Assembly: GCA_002256185.1 (NCBI GenBank)
Contig: NKIT01000009.1
Span: 1 to 58,197 of the forward strand
Direction of reading: 5' to 3'
DNA length: 58,197 nt
From: Rhodobacteraceae bacterium PARR1
GTDB taxonomy: Bacteria; Pseudomonadota; Alphaproteobacteria; Rhodobacterales; Rhodobacteraceae
Positions 7,436 to 17,372 of the stretch are shown here, piece after piece. Numbering within the stretch: the first letter of the stretch is position 1; each line of letters starts with the position of its first letter. A program made the position numbers and the translations under genes. The notes beneath the pieces are model-generated. The model saw only the letters and a list, made by a program, of their open reading frames with translations, made no database searches and was not told the DNA's origin.

Positions 7436-8674
7436 TCACAACTCCCGATACCGCTTCTCTTGCCGCGCCGTCCACCTGACGCGCACCGCAAACCCCGTGT
7501 CCGTCGCGGTTTCGTCCAGCACCACGCCCTCAGCATGCAGCCAAGCCCTGCGGCGGCCGTCGCTGAACGGCACGGCCATGAGCCGTTCGGTTTTCTCCTC
7601 GTCGAACACCTGCGAGACGGCGTCCAGCAGCCCTGCCACCCCTTCGCCGGTCAAAGCCGACACGGGGAACACGCCCTCGCGGGCTTCGGCTTGGACGGTC
7701 AGGGAGTCGCGGGCGGAGGACTCCACGAGGTCTAGCTTGTTCCACACCTCAAACATCGGCGTCGCCGCGCCTACCCCCAAAGACGTCAGGATATCGGCGA
7801 CATCCGCCGCCTGTTCGGCGGTTTCGGGGTGGCTGATGTCGCGGACGTGCAGGATCAGGTCGGCCTCCAGCACCTCTTCCAGCGTGGCGCGGAAGGCGGC
7901 GACCAGTTGGGTGGGCAGGTCAGAGATGAAGCCCACCGTATCGGACAGGATCACCTTGCGGCCCGATGGCAGCGTGACCCCGCGCATCGTCGGGTCAAGC
8001 GTGGCAAAGAGCATGTCCTTGGCCAGCACATCCGCCCCGGTGGTGCGGTTGAACAGCGTCGATTTCCCGGCGTTGGTATAGCCCACCAGCGCCACGATCG
8101 GGAACGGCACCTTGCGGCGGGACGCGCGGTGCAGTTCGCGGGTCTTGACCACCTTGTCGAGTTGCCGCTTCAGGCGGATCACTTGATCGTCGATGGCGCG
8201 GCGGTCCGCCTCAAGCTGGGTTTCCCCCGGACCGCCGACAAAGCCAAAGCCGCCGCGCTGGCGTTCAAGATGGGTCCAGGCCCGCACCAATCGCGTGCGC
8301 TGATAGGACAGCGCCGCCAGTTCCACCTGCAACACGCCCTCACGCGTGCGTGCGCGGTCGGCGAAAATCTCAAGGATCAGGCCGGTGCGATCCAGAAGTT
8401 TGACCCCCCATTCCTTTTCCAGATTGCGCTGCTGCACCGGCGTCACCGACCCATCGACCAGCACAAGGTCAACCTCTTCGGCCTTGAAGCGGGTCTTCAG
8501 CTCCTCAACCTTGCCGGACCCGAACAGCATGCCGGGGTGCAGGCGTGGCAGGCGCACCACCTCACCGCCCAGAACATCCAGTTCGGGCAGGGCGTTGGCG
8601 AGACTCACCGCCTCGGCCAGCCCATGTTCGGGCAGGCGGCGGCTGCGGTCGGCGCGCACATCGGGGTGCAGCAC
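7436..8674 (-). CDS. hflX: GTPase HflX
   Basis: HflX is a ribosome-associated GTPase that splits stalled 70S ribosomes after stress. The N-terminal HflX domain has RLPRLHPGMLFGSGKVEEL, and the glycine-rich linker has RGGFGFVGGPGETQLEADRR. The G domain shows GYTNAGKST (G1), DTVGFI (G3) and NKLD (G4). The first usual start codon in frame is GTG 8674 (412 residues). The frame stays open to 8776 and encodes DFPDDDDELPLIPD and TRAFVLHPD, which continues the family's N-terminus, yet it offers no ATG, GTG or TTG. A CTG at 8767 overlaps the hfq stop and may be the true start (443 residues). It lies downstream of hfq, as in many proteobacteria. Confidence 0.93.
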   Translation of the reverse strand: MLHPDVRADRSRRLPEHGLAEAVSLANALPELDVLGGEVVRLPRLHPGMLFGSGKVEELKTRFKAEEVDLVLVDGSVTPVQQRNLEKEWGVKLLDRTGLILEIFADRARTREGVLQVELAALSYQRTRLVRAWTHLERQRGGFGFVGGPGETQLEADRRAIDDQVIRLKRQLDKVVKTRELHRASRRKVPFPIVALVGYTNAGKSTLFNRTTGADVLAKDMLFATLDPTMRGVTLPSGRKVILSDTVGFISDLPTQLVAAFRATLEEVLEADLILHVRDISHPETAEQAADVADILTSLGVGAATPMFEVWNKLDLVESSARDSLTVQAEAREGVFPVSALTGEGVAGLLDAVSQVFDEEKTERLMAVPFSDGRRRAWLHAEGVVLDETATDTGFAVRVRWTARQEKRYREL

Positions 8675-8763
8675 AAAGGCGCGTGTCGCGCGTGCGGCAG
8701 TTGACCGCGCATCCCGGTCAGGGATCAGCGGCAGTTCGTCGTCATCATCTGGGAAGTCAGAAA

Positions 8764-8997
8764 TCAGTCTTCGCCTTCATAAAGGTTGATCGGCGCGCCC
8801 GGCATGATGGTCGAAATCGCATGTTTGTAGACGAGTTGCGATTGACCGTCGCGGCGCAAAAGCACGCAAAAATTGTCAAACCACGTGATAACGCCTTGAA
8901 GTTTCACACCATTGATCAAAAAAATCGTAACCGGAACTTTGGCTTTCCGCACATGGTTAAGGAAGGCATCCTGCAAATTTTGTTTATCGGCGGCCAT
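8764..8997 (-). CDS. hfq: RNA chaperone Hfq
   Basis: The 77-residue protein fits Hfq, the hexameric Sm-like RNA chaperone that pairs small RNAs with mRNAs. Sm1 ([21 protein letters not shown], residues 6-26) is followed by [15 protein letters not shown] and the Sm2 motif as YKHAIS (YKHAIST region), the normal Hfq form. It has the short acidic tail typical of alphaproteobacteria (YEGED). In Rhodobacter this protein was first known as NrfA/NifA-activating factor, fitting its place beside the ntr cluster. It is followed closely by hflX and preceded by a 174-base gap to trkH that must hold its promoter; no clear promoter was read there. Confidence 0.97.
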   Translation of the reverse strand: MAADKQNLQDAFLNHVRKAKVPVTIFLINGVKLQGVITWFDNFCVLLRRDGQSQLVYKHAISTIMPGAPINLYEGED

Positions 8998-9171
8998 TGT
9001 TATCTTGCCTTTTCTTTTCGGTCTAACCGTCTTTCGCTGTCGATGCCGGACCCCTGATCCCTCGCTCAGGTCTGTTGGTCCAACGCGGTTAGTATGGTGC
9101 GGGTTTCAAACAGTTTCCAGCCCAAACCGTGGCCGCGCATGACGGTTTTGAACGGGAACGGACAGGAAGGG

Positions 9172-10653
9172 TCAGCGCCGCAACGTCGCAGGCACCAGAA
9201 ACACCAGAAGCGCCAGTGTTTCCAATCTGCCAACAATCATCAGACCGCCCATGGCAAGCTTGACCCAAGGTGACAGCAGCGCCAGCGCGATGGGCGATTC
9301 CGCCGACAATTGCGCCAGATGTCCGGTGGTGGTCAGCGCGGACAAGGTCAGCACCAGCGCCGGTTCAAATCCCTGCCCCAGCAGCGTCAGCACCGCCGTC
9401 CCAGCCGCGATGCTGAGCGCGGTCAGCATGAAGAAAATCCATGCCGCATAGGCCCCATCGCGCTGAAAGCCCCGCGCCCCGACAGAGTTGGGATGGATCA
9501 GCTTTTCCATTTCGCGCCCGCTGTGGCGGAACAGGGCATGGACGCGCAACAGCTTGACCCCGCCCGCCGTGGTCGCGACACCCCCACCCAGAATGGCCAG
9601 CCCGGCCAGCACCACACCCGGCGTATCCAGCCCCGACCAGAAGCGCGCGGTTTCCCAATCGGCAGAGACAAAGCCAGTTGTCGTCAGGAAAGAGATCGTG
9701 GTGAACACCGCCCCCCACAGCGCCGCCAAGGCCGGACCAAGGCCCTGCCCGTCGGTCGCGGCGACGGCATGGCGCAGGAACAGGATGGCGGTGACCACAC
9801 CCGTGATCACCAGTGCCAAGCGCAGTTCAGGGTCTTGCCGGATCGGCCCCACCTCTCTGCGCATCGCCGCCCCCGGCCAGAAGCGGCGGCTCAGCGCCAT
9901 CAGCAGGACCAGCAGGATCAGCACCTCGGCCCAGCGGCCCGGCACGGGTTGGCCCATCGTGATGCCAGAGGTAGAGACAGAGGACAGCGCCAGCACAAAG
10001 GCAGGCAGCCCCTTTCCCCCGGCAAGGATCAACCCGAGCCACAGCGCCAGCGTCACCCCGGCATAGACCGGCAGCACCTGCCCTGCATGTCGCCGCACCC
10101 GCGCCGCCGGATCGACGGTGCCGGTGAACCAATAGGGGCCATCGTCGCGCTGACCGGGAACGCGGCCGGTGATCACCTCTGCCCCGCCCAGATTGACCGG
10201 CGCTAGGATGGCGGCAGCGGCGACAAGGATGACAAAACCACCCATCCACCCCGCCTGCGCCCGCCACAGATGCAGCGTGTCGGGCACCGCCGCAGCGTCC
10301 AGAAGCGTGGCCCCCGTGGTGGTAAAGGCCGAAATCATCTCAAACCACAGATCGACCCAATCCGCACCCGGCAGCGCCTGCGTCATCGGCAGCGCCATCA
10401 GGACAGGCAACAGCAGATAGGCCCAGAGCAGCGCCGTCAGATGCGCCCGCGTCAGATCGCGCGGGCGGTGCCCCGTCACGGCGAGGGCGACAAATCCCAA
10501 AAGCACCAGCAGGATGACGGCGGAATAAAAGAACGCCCGCGCGACATGGTGATCGCCCGTCACCGTGGCATGGGCGGCGGGCAGCAGCATCGACAGGGCC
10601 GTGATCGCGGCCATTTGCAGCAACAGCGGCAGGTCGCGCAGCCAGTCCCGCAT
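9172..10653 (-). CDS. trkH: Trk-type potassium transporter membrane subunit
   Basis: The 493-residue polytopic inner-membrane protein is the K+-translocating subunit of the Trk/Ktr uptake system. Four pore-loop selectivity-filter segments are readable, each with the filter glycine: SAFTTTGATLL, LSSVSTSGITMG, SFLTTTGFVSADW and LSALTTTGHLAQ. Around ten hydrophobic segments fit the M1-P-M2 fourfold repeat. Its ATG overlaps the trkA stop (ATGA), so the two subunits are translationally coupled. Its own stop lies 174 bases before hfq. Confidence 0.95.
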   Translation of the reverse strand: MRDWLRDLPLLLQMAAITALSMLLPAAHATVTGDHHVARAFFYSAVILLVLLGFVALAVTGHRPRDLTRAHLTALLWAYLLLPVLMALPMTQALPGADWVDLWFEMISAFTTTGATLLDAAAVPDTLHLWRAQAGWMGGFVILVAAAAILAPVNLGGAEVITGRVPGQRDDGPYWFTGTVDPAARVRRHAGQVLPVYAGVTLALWLGLILAGGKGLPAFVLALSSVSTSGITMGQPVPGRWAEVLILLVLLMALSRRFWPGAAMRREVGPIRQDPELRLALVITGVVTAILFLRHAVAATDGQGLGPALAALWGAVFTTISFLTTTGFVSADWETARFWSGLDTPGVVLAGLAILGGGVATTAGGVKLLRVHALFRHSGREMEKLIHPNSVGARGFQRDGAYAAWIFFMLTALSIAAGTAVLTLLGQGFEPALVLTLSALTTTGHLAQLSAESPIALALLSPWVKLAMGGLMIVGRLETLALLVFLVPATLRR

Positions 10654-12029
10654 CAGAAGAAATCGACCGAGACTTGTAGCAATCGCTCCACCTCGGGCAC
10701 GTCCTTGGTCAGGGCAAAGATCGCCAGAACATCGCCCGCCTCGATCCGTGTGTCGCCGGTGGGTTTCAGCACGCGGTCGGCCTTCATGATCCCGCCCACC
10801 AGCACGCCTTCGGGGAATTGCACATCCCGGATCAGCCGCCCGGCAAGGGGTGAGGTGGACAGAACCTGCGCCTCGATCACCTCAGCCTCGGAATCGCCGA
10901 TGGAATAGATCGCCCGCACCTTGCCGTGCCGGATGTGGCGCAGGATAGAGGACACGGTGGTGGCGCGCGGGTTGATATAGGCGTCGATGTTCAACGCCCC
11001 CATCAGCGGGGCCAGCGTCGGATCATTGACCAGCGCGATGGACATACGGCATCCAGCCTGCTTGGCGCGCACCGCGACCAGCAGGTTGGTCTTGTCGTCA
11101 TCGGTCACGGCCAGCACGGCATCGGCACGGTCGATGGAGGCTTCCATCAACATGTCGATGTCCATGCCGTCGCCGTTCAGCACGATGGTCCGTTCCAGAC
11201 TGTCCGCTGCCTTTTCCGCCCGCGCGCGGTTCTTTTCGATGATCCGCGCCCGCACGCGATCTGTCCGCGATTCCAGCGCCCGCGCCACGGCAAGACCCAC
11301 ATTGCCGCCGCCGATGATGACGATGCGTTCCTGCTTCTTGGTCTGCTTGCCGAAGATGTCGAGGGCGCGGTTCATGTCCTCGGAATGGGTCAGGACGTAG
11401 ATCTGATCCTCGGCGAACAACTGGTCACCCGGATCGGGCGCGAAAAGCCGCCCCCGCCGCCGCACGCCGACCACGATGGCGCGCAAAGATGGGAACAGGT
11501 CGTTCAACTGCCGCAAAGGCGTGTTCAGAACCGGGCAATCGGCGTCCAACTGGATGCCCAGAAGCTGCGCCTTGCCCGCAAAGAAGGTTTCCGTGTCAAA
11601 GGTCGACGGCGCGGCAAGGCGTTGCAGCGCGGCCTCGGCCACCTCACGTTCTGGACTGATCACCACGTCGATGGGCAAGTGGTCACGGCGGTAAAGGTCG
11701 GAATAAATCGCATCCAGATAGCTTTGCGCCCGCAGTCGGGCGATCTTGCGCGGGATGGCAAAGATGGCATGAGCGACTTCGCAGGTGACCATGTTCACCT
11801 CATCCGAATGAGTTGCGGCGATGATCATGTCGGCATCCCGCGCCCCGGCCTTTTCCAGCACATCGGGATAGGACGCGAAACCGACGATGCCCTGCACATC
11901 CAGCACATCGGTCGCGCGACGGATCAGATCGGCGTTCTGGTCCACCAGCGTGACGTCGTTCCGCTCGCCGGAAAGCTGCCGGGCGATCTGCCAACCGACC
12001 TGCCCCGCGCCGCAGATGATGACCTTCAT
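10653..12029 (-). CDS. trkA: Trk system potassium uptake protein TrkA
   Basis: The 458-residue cytosolic NAD(H)-binding gating subunit of the Trk transporter has two tandem RCK modules. The first begins MKVIICGAGQVGWQIARQL, the second RIVIIGGGNVGLAVARAL at about residue 233, both glycine-rich Rossmann motifs, and each is followed by an RCK_C half (a second ends with GDVLAIFALTKDVPEVERLL). Length equals the usual TrkA. It sits after ntrX with a 173-base gap; this ntrX-trkA link is long known in Azospirillum and Rhodobacter relatives. ATG 12029 directly begins the Rossmann motif. Confidence 0.96.
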   Translation of the reverse strand: MKVIICGAGQVGWQIARQLSGERNDVTLVDQNADLIRRATDVLDVQGIVGFASYPDVLEKAGARDADMIIAATHSDEVNMVTCEVAHAIFAIPRKIARLRAQSYLDAIYSDLYRRDHLPIDVVISPEREVAEAALQRLAAPSTFDTETFFAGKAQLLGIQLDADCPVLNTPLRQLNDLFPSLRAIVVGVRRRGRLFAPDPGDQLFAEDQIYVLTHSEDMNRALDIFGKQTKKQERIVIIGGGNVGLAVARALESRTDRVRARIIEKNRARAEKAADSLERTIVLNGDGMDIDMLMEASIDRADAVLAVTDDDKTNLLVAVRAKQAGCRMSIALVNDPTLAPLMGALNIDAYINPRATTVSSILRHIRHGKVRAIYSIGDSEAEVIEAQVLSTSPLAGRLIRDVQFPEGVLVGGIMKADRVLKPTGDTRIEAGDVLAIFALTKDVPEVERLLQVSVDFF

Positions 12030-12202
12030 GGCGCTCTCCGGCTGTTTTTATCGGCGCAAGGTGTCGCAGATGGCGAGGATTGGCGCAAGGGTTTGGGGTC
12101 CGTGCAAGGCGCAACATTCAGGATCGTCGCTTTGCCCAAAGCATCTGGGCGCGTCGGCGCTCGGCCGGCGCCCCGTCACGGGACGGGAATGGGTGGCCGC
12201 GC

Positions 12203-13621
12203 TCACTCCTCCGTCACGTCATCCTCTTCGTCATCCCCGCCCTTCACCCCCCGCGCGCCTTTGGCGGTGGTGACGACGCCCAGCGATTTCAGCTTGCGGT
12301 GCAGGGCGCTGCGTTCCATGCCGACAAAGCTGGCGGTGCGGCTGATGTTGCCACCGAAGCGGTTGATCTGCGTCAACAGATATTCGCGTTCGAACACCTC
12401 ACGCGCTTCACGCAAGGGCAAGGTCGCCATCGCGCCGCCAAGCACCAGACGGCCGTTTTCGGCCCCCGGAGCCTCTTGCCCCGGCAGTTCGCGCGCCTCG
12501 ATCGGGCCGGTGCCATCGCCAAGGATCAGCACGCGTTCGATCACGTTGCGCAATTGGCGCACGTTTCCGGGCCATGACATGGTTTGCAGCAGCGCTTCGG
12601 CATCCGGAGACAGGCCGCGCAGGGGCAGGCCTTGGGTGCGGTGGAACATGTCGATGAAATGCCGGGTGAGTTCGGGAATATCCTCGCGCCGTTCCTCAAG
12701 GCTGGGGACCGCGATGGGGACCACGTTCAGCCGGTCGTAAAGCTCTTGTCGGAAGCGCCCCGCAGAGATTTCGGCGCGCAGGTCGCGCGTGGTGGATGAG
12801 ATCACCCGCAGGTCAACGCGGACCTTGTCAGACCCGCCCGCACGGGTGAACTGCTGTTCCACCAGCACCCGCAGGATTTTCGACTGCGTGCCAACCGGCA
12901 TGTCCGCCACTTCGTCAAAGTAGACAACGCCGCCATGGCCTTGTTCCAAAAGACCCTTTTCCACTCCGCGTTCAGCGGTTTCGCGGCCGAACAGCACCTC
13001 TTCCATACGTTCAGGTTCGACCGTCGCCGAGGAGACCGAGATGAACGGGGCCGAGGCCCGCGCCGAATTGCCGTGGATGAAACGGGCTGCCAGTTCCTTG
13101 CCCGCGCCCGCAGGCCCGGTCAGCATGACGCGGCCATTGGACCGCGTGACCTTTTCCAACTGGCTTTTCAATCCCTTGAAGGCCGGACTTCCGCCAATCA
13201 TATCCGATTGCGTCACATCCTTGCGGCGCAACTCGCTGTTTTCCCGGCGCAGGCGGCTGGTTTCCATCGCGCGGGACACAACGACCATCAACTGGTCGAT
13301 ATTGAAGGGTTTTTCGATAAAGTCGTAGGCACCCTGCTTGATTGCCGCCACCGCGATTTCAATATTGCCGTGGCCCGAGATGATGACGACCGGCACATCC
13401 GGGTTGTCGCGCTTGACCGATTTCAGGATGTCGATCCCATCCATCCGGGAATCTTTCAACCAGATGTCAAGAATCATCAGCGCGGGTGGCTCTGCGTTGA
13501 TCTCGGCCATGCAATCATCAGAATTGCCTGCGAGTCGAACTTGATAGCCTTCGTCCTTCAGAATGTCCGCGATCAGTTCGCGGATATCCCTTTCGTCGTC
13601 AACGATCAGAATGCTGCTCAT
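12203..13621 (-). CDS. ntrX: Nitrogen regulation response regulator NtrX
   Basis: The 472-residue response regulator of the NtrY/NtrX pair has a receiver (MSSILIVDDE; Asp52 in MILDIW the phospho-acceptor), an AAA+ domain (Walker A GPAGAGKE; Walker B VVYFDEVADMP) and a C-terminal Fis-type helix-turn-helix (NISRTASFVGMERSALHRKL), then an acidic tail. Where sigma54 activators have GAFTGA, this protein has ETAERGVEKG, so it probably does not open sigma54 holoenzyme and acts as another kind of activator or as a repressor. NtrYX is linked to nitrogen metabolism, redox sensing and cell envelope in alphaproteobacteria. It lies 44 bases after ntrY. Confidence 0.94.
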   Translation of the reverse strand: MSSILIVDDERDIRELIADILKDEGYQVRLAGNSDDCMAEINAEPPALMILDIWLKDSRMDGIDILKSVKRDNPDVPVVIISGHGNIEIAVAAIKQGAYDFIEKPFNIDQLMVVVSRAMETSRLRRENSELRRKDVTQSDMIGGSPAFKGLKSQLEKVTRSNGRVMLTGPAGAGKELAARFIHGNSARASAPFISVSSATVEPERMEEVLFGRETAERGVEKGLLEQGHGGVVYFDEVADMPVGTQSKILRVLVEQQFTRAGGSDKVRVDLRVISSTTRDLRAEISAGRFRQELYDRLNVVPIAVPSLEERREDIPELTRHFIDMFHRTQGLPLRGLSPDAEALLQTMSWPGNVRQLRNVIERVLILGDGTGPIEARELPGQEAPGAENGRLVLGGAMATLPLREAREVFEREYLLTQINRFGGNISRTASFVGMERSALHRKLKSLGVVTTAKGARGVKGGDDEEDDVTEE

Positions 13622-13665
13622 CCGTTCCCCATTTCGATAGTTTGGCCCATGTCAGTCATGAAAAC

Positions 13666-15975
13666 CTATGCGGGCGTCTTTTTGCGGGCCGCCCGTGACA
13701 GGCGCGGCAGCCGGATTTCGGCCATCGCCCCGGCATGGGCGTTATTCTCAAACAACGGCGCGTCGGTCAGGCCAAGCGTGCCGCCGTGTTCTTCGATGAT
13801 CTTCTTGACGATGGGCAGGCCAAGGCCGGTGCCCTTTTCGCGTGTGGTGACATAGGGTTCAAACAACCTGCTGCGGTCGGGCGGCAGGCCGGTGCCATTG
13901 TCCATGATCCGGATCGTGACGCCCTCGGCATCGGGCAGGCAGATCACGCGGATTTCCGGCACAAAGCCCGGGCTTGCGCCTTTTTCCTGATAGCTTTCAA
14001 TTGCTTCGCCTGCATTCTTGATCAGGTTTGTCAGCGCCTGCGTGATCATGGTGGCGTCAAGGTCCATGACCAAGGGATCGGCGGGCAGCATCTTGGCAAA
14101 ACGCACGCCGGGCTGTCCGCTTTCTTGCAACAGAACTGCATCGCGCAGCAACAGCGCCAGATCGGTTTCGCGCCGGTCCGGTTCCGGCATCCGGGCAAAG
14201 CGCGAAAATTCGTCAACAATGCGGCGCAAGTCATTGGTTTGACGCACGATAACGTCGGTATACTGTTCCAGATCAGCCGGTTCCGCGACCTGAGAGCGGA
14301 ACTTGCGTTTGATGCGTTCCGCACTCAGCGCAATAGGGGTCAGCGGGTTCTTGATCTCATGCGCGATGCGGCGGGCGACATCGCCCCACGCTGCCATGCG
14401 TTGCGCGCTGACAAGATCGGTCACATCGTCAAAGGCCACGACGTAACCTTCCAGCCCGCCATCTTCGGCCCGGCGCACGGACATACGGACCAGCAGGCTT
14501 TCCAGCTTGCCCCGGCGGGTCACACGCACCTCTTCTTGCGCGGCGGACAGGCCACCGTCACGCAGGCGATCAAAGAGGCCCGCGAATTCCGGCACCACAT
14601 CGCGCAAGGGCCGTTCCGCCGGATCGCCCTGCAAATCCAGGAGCCGCGCCCCAGCCCGGTTCACGAAGTCGATCCGCCCCGTTCCATCCAGCCCGATCAC
14701 CCCCGCCGTCACATTGGACAGCACCGAGTCAAACAACCGCCCGCGCTGTTCGGTCAGGGTGTGGCTGTCCACCAAGGCGTCGCGCTGTCCCTTGAGCTGC
14801 CGCGTCATCTGGTTGAACAGGCGGCCCAATGTGGCGATTTCGTCATCGCCATCGCTTTCGGGCACCTGCACATCCAGATCGCCCCCACCCACCCGCTGCG
14901 CCGCCCCAGCCAGACGCCCCACCGGGCGTGACAGACCTTCGGCAAACCACAGGCCCACCCAGACGGCGGCAAGGATCAGGATCAGCGCAAAGCCCAGATA
15001 CAAAAGCCCGAATTCAAAAAGCAAGCGCCCGCGATCGGATTCCAACTGATGATACAGTGCCACGGTTTCGCGGGTTTCGTCCAGCAAGGACAACAGGTTA
15101 CCATCCACCGTGCGCGAGACGTAAAGGTAACGATCCGCAAAGGCATCCAGATAGACCAGCGCGCGGAATTCGTTGATCGACCAGTCTTGGATCAACACCA
15201 CCTCACCGCCCTTCGCACGGGCGAGTTCTTCGGCCTTGGGCGGTTCATAGTCGAACAGATACGACCGTTCGCCCCGCGTTTTCAGCGCCCCGGCACCGTC
15301 AATCAGAAACGCCTCTTTCAAGCCGCGCTGCACGGCCTGTTGGCCTTGGGTCAACAGCGGGCGCACATCGGAATCTTTCAGAAAGAAGGTCGATTGCTTG
15401 GCCACGTTCAGATAGCCCGCCAGCGCCTTTGCATCCTCGGTCAGGTCGTTGCGGTGTTCGGCCTCATAAGCCTCTGCCGCCGAAAGGCTGGAACCGACGA
15501 CGCCGCGCACGCGGTCGGAAAACCAACCCTCAAGCCCGAAATTCACCGTCACCGTGGCAAAGACCGCAACCAGCACCGTGGGCACCAGTGCCACGCCGCC
15601 AAAAATCGCCGTCAGGCGCAGGTGCAGGCGCGATCCGGCGGATTCGCTGCGCCGCGCGGCCATCATGCGGGCAATGCGCGCCAGAACGAGGGCAGCCACG
15701 ACGAGGATATAAACAAGGTCGGCCAGCAGGATCAGCCGCAGCGCGGGCGAGTTGCTGCTTTGGCTGAGCGGGCCCAAGGCCAGAAAGGTGCTGACGGCCA
15801 AAAGCGGGCCCAGAAAGACCAGACCAAAGGTCATGCCATTCTGCACCTGCCGCCTGCGCCGCAGACGGACCAGCCGTTCCCATGCCTGACTTGCCACCGC
15901 GCGTTGCACGGACCGCTCTTTCCTTGCCAATGGGCACTGTGCCCCTGCCGCCACATCTTGTGGCATACCGGGCAT
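13666..15975 (-). CDS. ntrY: Sensor histidine kinase NtrY
   Basis: The 769-residue membrane kinase partners NtrX. Hydrophobic segments occur at about 48-70, 80-105 and 130-155, followed by a periplasmic stretch and another segment (LLYLGFALILILAAVWVGLW) near 340. Then come HAMP (FAEGLSRPVGRLAGAA), a PAS domain, the phospho-acceptor H-box [14 protein letters not shown], and an ATPase domain with DNGTGLPP and GTGLGLPIVKKI. The frame is open to 16101 but that would overlap ntrC. ATG 15975 leaves a 32-base gap after ntrC and is preferred; ATG 15966 is an alternative. The C-terminus is basic (RAARKK). Confidence 0.93.
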   Translation of the reverse strand: MPGMPQDVAAGAQCPLARKERSVQRAVASQAWERLVRLRRRRQVQNGMTFGLVFLGPLLAVSTFLALGPLSQSSNSPALRLILLADLVYILVVAALVLARIARMMAARRSESAGSRLHLRLTAIFGGVALVPTVLVAVFATVTVNFGLEGWFSDRVRGVVGSSLSAAEAYEAEHRNDLTEDAKALAGYLNVAKQSTFFLKDSDVRPLLTQGQQAVQRGLKEAFLIDGAGALKTRGERSYLFDYEPPKAEELARAKGGEVVLIQDWSINEFRALVYLDAFADRYLYVSRTVDGNLLSLLDETRETVALYHQLESDRGRLLFEFGLLYLGFALILILAAVWVGLWFAEGLSRPVGRLAGAAQRVGGGDLDVQVPESDGDDEIATLGRLFNQMTRQLKGQRDALVDSHTLTEQRGRLFDSVLSNVTAGVIGLDGTGRIDFVNRAGARLLDLQGDPAERPLRDVVPEFAGLFDRLRDGGLSAAQEEVRVTRRGKLESLLVRMSVRRAEDGGLEGYVVAFDDVTDLVSAQRMAAWGDVARRIAHEIKNPLTPIALSAERIKRKFRSQVAEPADLEQYTDVIVRQTNDLRRIVDEFSRFARMPEPDRRETDLALLLRDAVLLQESGQPGVRFAKMLPADPLVMDLDATMITQALTNLIKNAGEAIESYQEKGASPGFVPEIRVICLPDAEGVTIRIMDNGTGLPPDRSRLFEPYVTTREKGTGLGLPIVKKIIEEHGGTLGLTDAPLFENNAHAGAMAEIRLPRLSRAARKKTPA

Positions 15976-16007
15976 GCGCCCAGAATACCACGCTTGATGT
16001 TGCGGTT

Positions 16008-17372
16008 TTACATCAGCTTGCGGCGGCGTGTCACGCGGATATCGAGATCGGTGATCTTCTTGCGCAAAGTATTGCGGTTGATCCCCAGAAGATCGGCACA
16101 TTTGGCCTGATTGCCCGCGGTGGCATCCAGCGCGATTTCAATCAGCGGCAGTTCCACCTCACGCAGAATGCGCTGATAGACGCCGGGGGGCGGCAGTTGG
16201 CCGCCATGCAGATCGAAGTAGCGCTTCAGATGCCGCGCCACGCTGGCAGAGAGTTTCTCCCCCTCACCGCCGCCTTTGCTGGGTTCCATCACGGGTTGGT
16301 TGCCAAGAACGGCCTCAACCTCTGTCCGGGTGATTTCCACCTCGGACGAGGTGACCATCAAGCGGCGCAGGGTGTTTTCCAACTGCCGCACGTTGCCGGG
16401 CCAGGAATGGGCGCGGACAAGTTCGCGCGCGTCATTGGACAGGCGGCGGATATTGCCGAAGTCACGTTCACTGCGGGCAAGGAAGTGTTCCGCCAAAAGG
16501 GGGATGTCATCCACCCGTTCCCGCAAGGAGGGCACATGCAGCGTGACGCCTGACAGGCGGTAAAACAGATCCTGCCGGAAGGCACCCTGTTCCATTCGCG
16601 CCGACAGGTCGGTCTGGCTGGTGGCCATGATGCGCGGCGCGTTGTCGGTCATCATGTCCAGCATCCGCACGATGCGCGCCTGTGCGTCATCGTCGTAATC
16701 TGCCACCTCATCGAACACCAAAGACCCGCCACGGGCACGGCTCATCAAGGTGGCGGGACCGTCTACGCCTTGCAGGTCTGACGCCTGCGCCACGACAAAG
16801 GGCAGCGTTCGGCGGTCGGAAAAGGCATGGATCGCGCGGGCAATCAGGCTTTTCCCGGTGCCGCTTTCGCCGGTGATCAGCACGGCCAGGTCGGTGTTCA
16901 TCACCCGCGCCACCAAGCGGTACAGCGCCTGCATCGCCGGGGTGCGACCGACCAGTGGCAAATCCTCACCCGCCTCACGCGGGGCGGCGGGTTTGGAGGG
17001 CGCACGGCGCTTTTGTTCCAGCGCACGGGCAGAGCGTTTCATCAGATCGGGCAAGTCGAACGGTTTGGGCAGATAATCAAAGGCCTCAGCCTCTGCCGCC
17101 TGAATGGCCGTCATGATGGTGTTCTGGGCGGAAATCACGATCACCGGCAGGCCGGGCCGCAACTTGCCGATGCGCGGCAGCGCGTCCAAGCCATTGCCAT
17201 CCGGCATGATGACATCGGAAATCACCAGATCGCCTTTGCCTTCCTCGACCCAGCGCATCAGGGTCATCAGGCTTGAGGTCGCATGCACCTTGCACCCGGC
17301 CCGCGTCAGTGCCTGCGTCAGCACCGTGCGGATCGTGCGGTCGTCATCGGCAACCAGTACCGTGCCATCCAT
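16008..17372 (-). CDS. ntrC: Nitrogen regulation response regulator NtrC (NR-I), GAFTGA-less type
   Basis: The 454-residue response regulator has a receiver (Asp10/Asp11 and phospho-acceptor Asp53 in [10 protein letters not shown]), an AAA+ domain (Walker A GESGTGKS; Walker [23 protein letters not shown]) and a C-terminal Fis-type helix-turn-helix ([20 protein letters not shown]). The sigma54-contact GAFTGA loop is absent: [12 protein letters not shown] stands there. In Rhodobacter capsulatus NtrC the same motif is missing and the protein activates sigma70 polymerase; the same is inferred here. Its ATG overlaps the ntrB stop, so sensor and regulator are coupled. Phosphorylated NtrC would turn on nitrogen-scavenging genes, possibly amtB nearby. 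Confidence 0.96.
   Translation of the reverse strand: MDGTVLVADDDRTIRTVLTQALTRAGCKVHATSSLMTLMRWVEEGKGDLVISDVIMPDGNGLDALPRIGKLRPGLPVIVISAQNTIMTAIQAAEAEAFDYLPKPFDLPDLMKRSARALEQKRRAPSKPAAPREAGEDLPLVGRTPAMQALYRLVARVMNTDLAVLITGESGTGKSLIARAIHAFSDRRTLPFVVAQASDLQGVDGPATLMSRARGGSLVFDEVADYDDDAQARIVRMLDMMTDNAPRIMATSQTDLSARMEQGAFRQDLFYRLSGVTLHVPSLRERVDDIPLLAEHFLARSERDFGNIRRLSNDARELVRAHSWPGNVRQLENTLRRLMVTSSEVEITRTEVEAVLGNQPVMEPSKGGGEGEKLSASVARHLKRYFDLHGGQLPPPGVYQRILREVELPLIEIALDATAGNQAKCADLLGINRNTLRKKITDLDIRVTRRRKLM

Noticed and set aside
10926-12740. A 604-residue plus-strand frame opposite trkA and the end of ntrX.
   Set aside because: Antisense of two recognised genes and the gap between them, histidine/arginine-rich with no motif.
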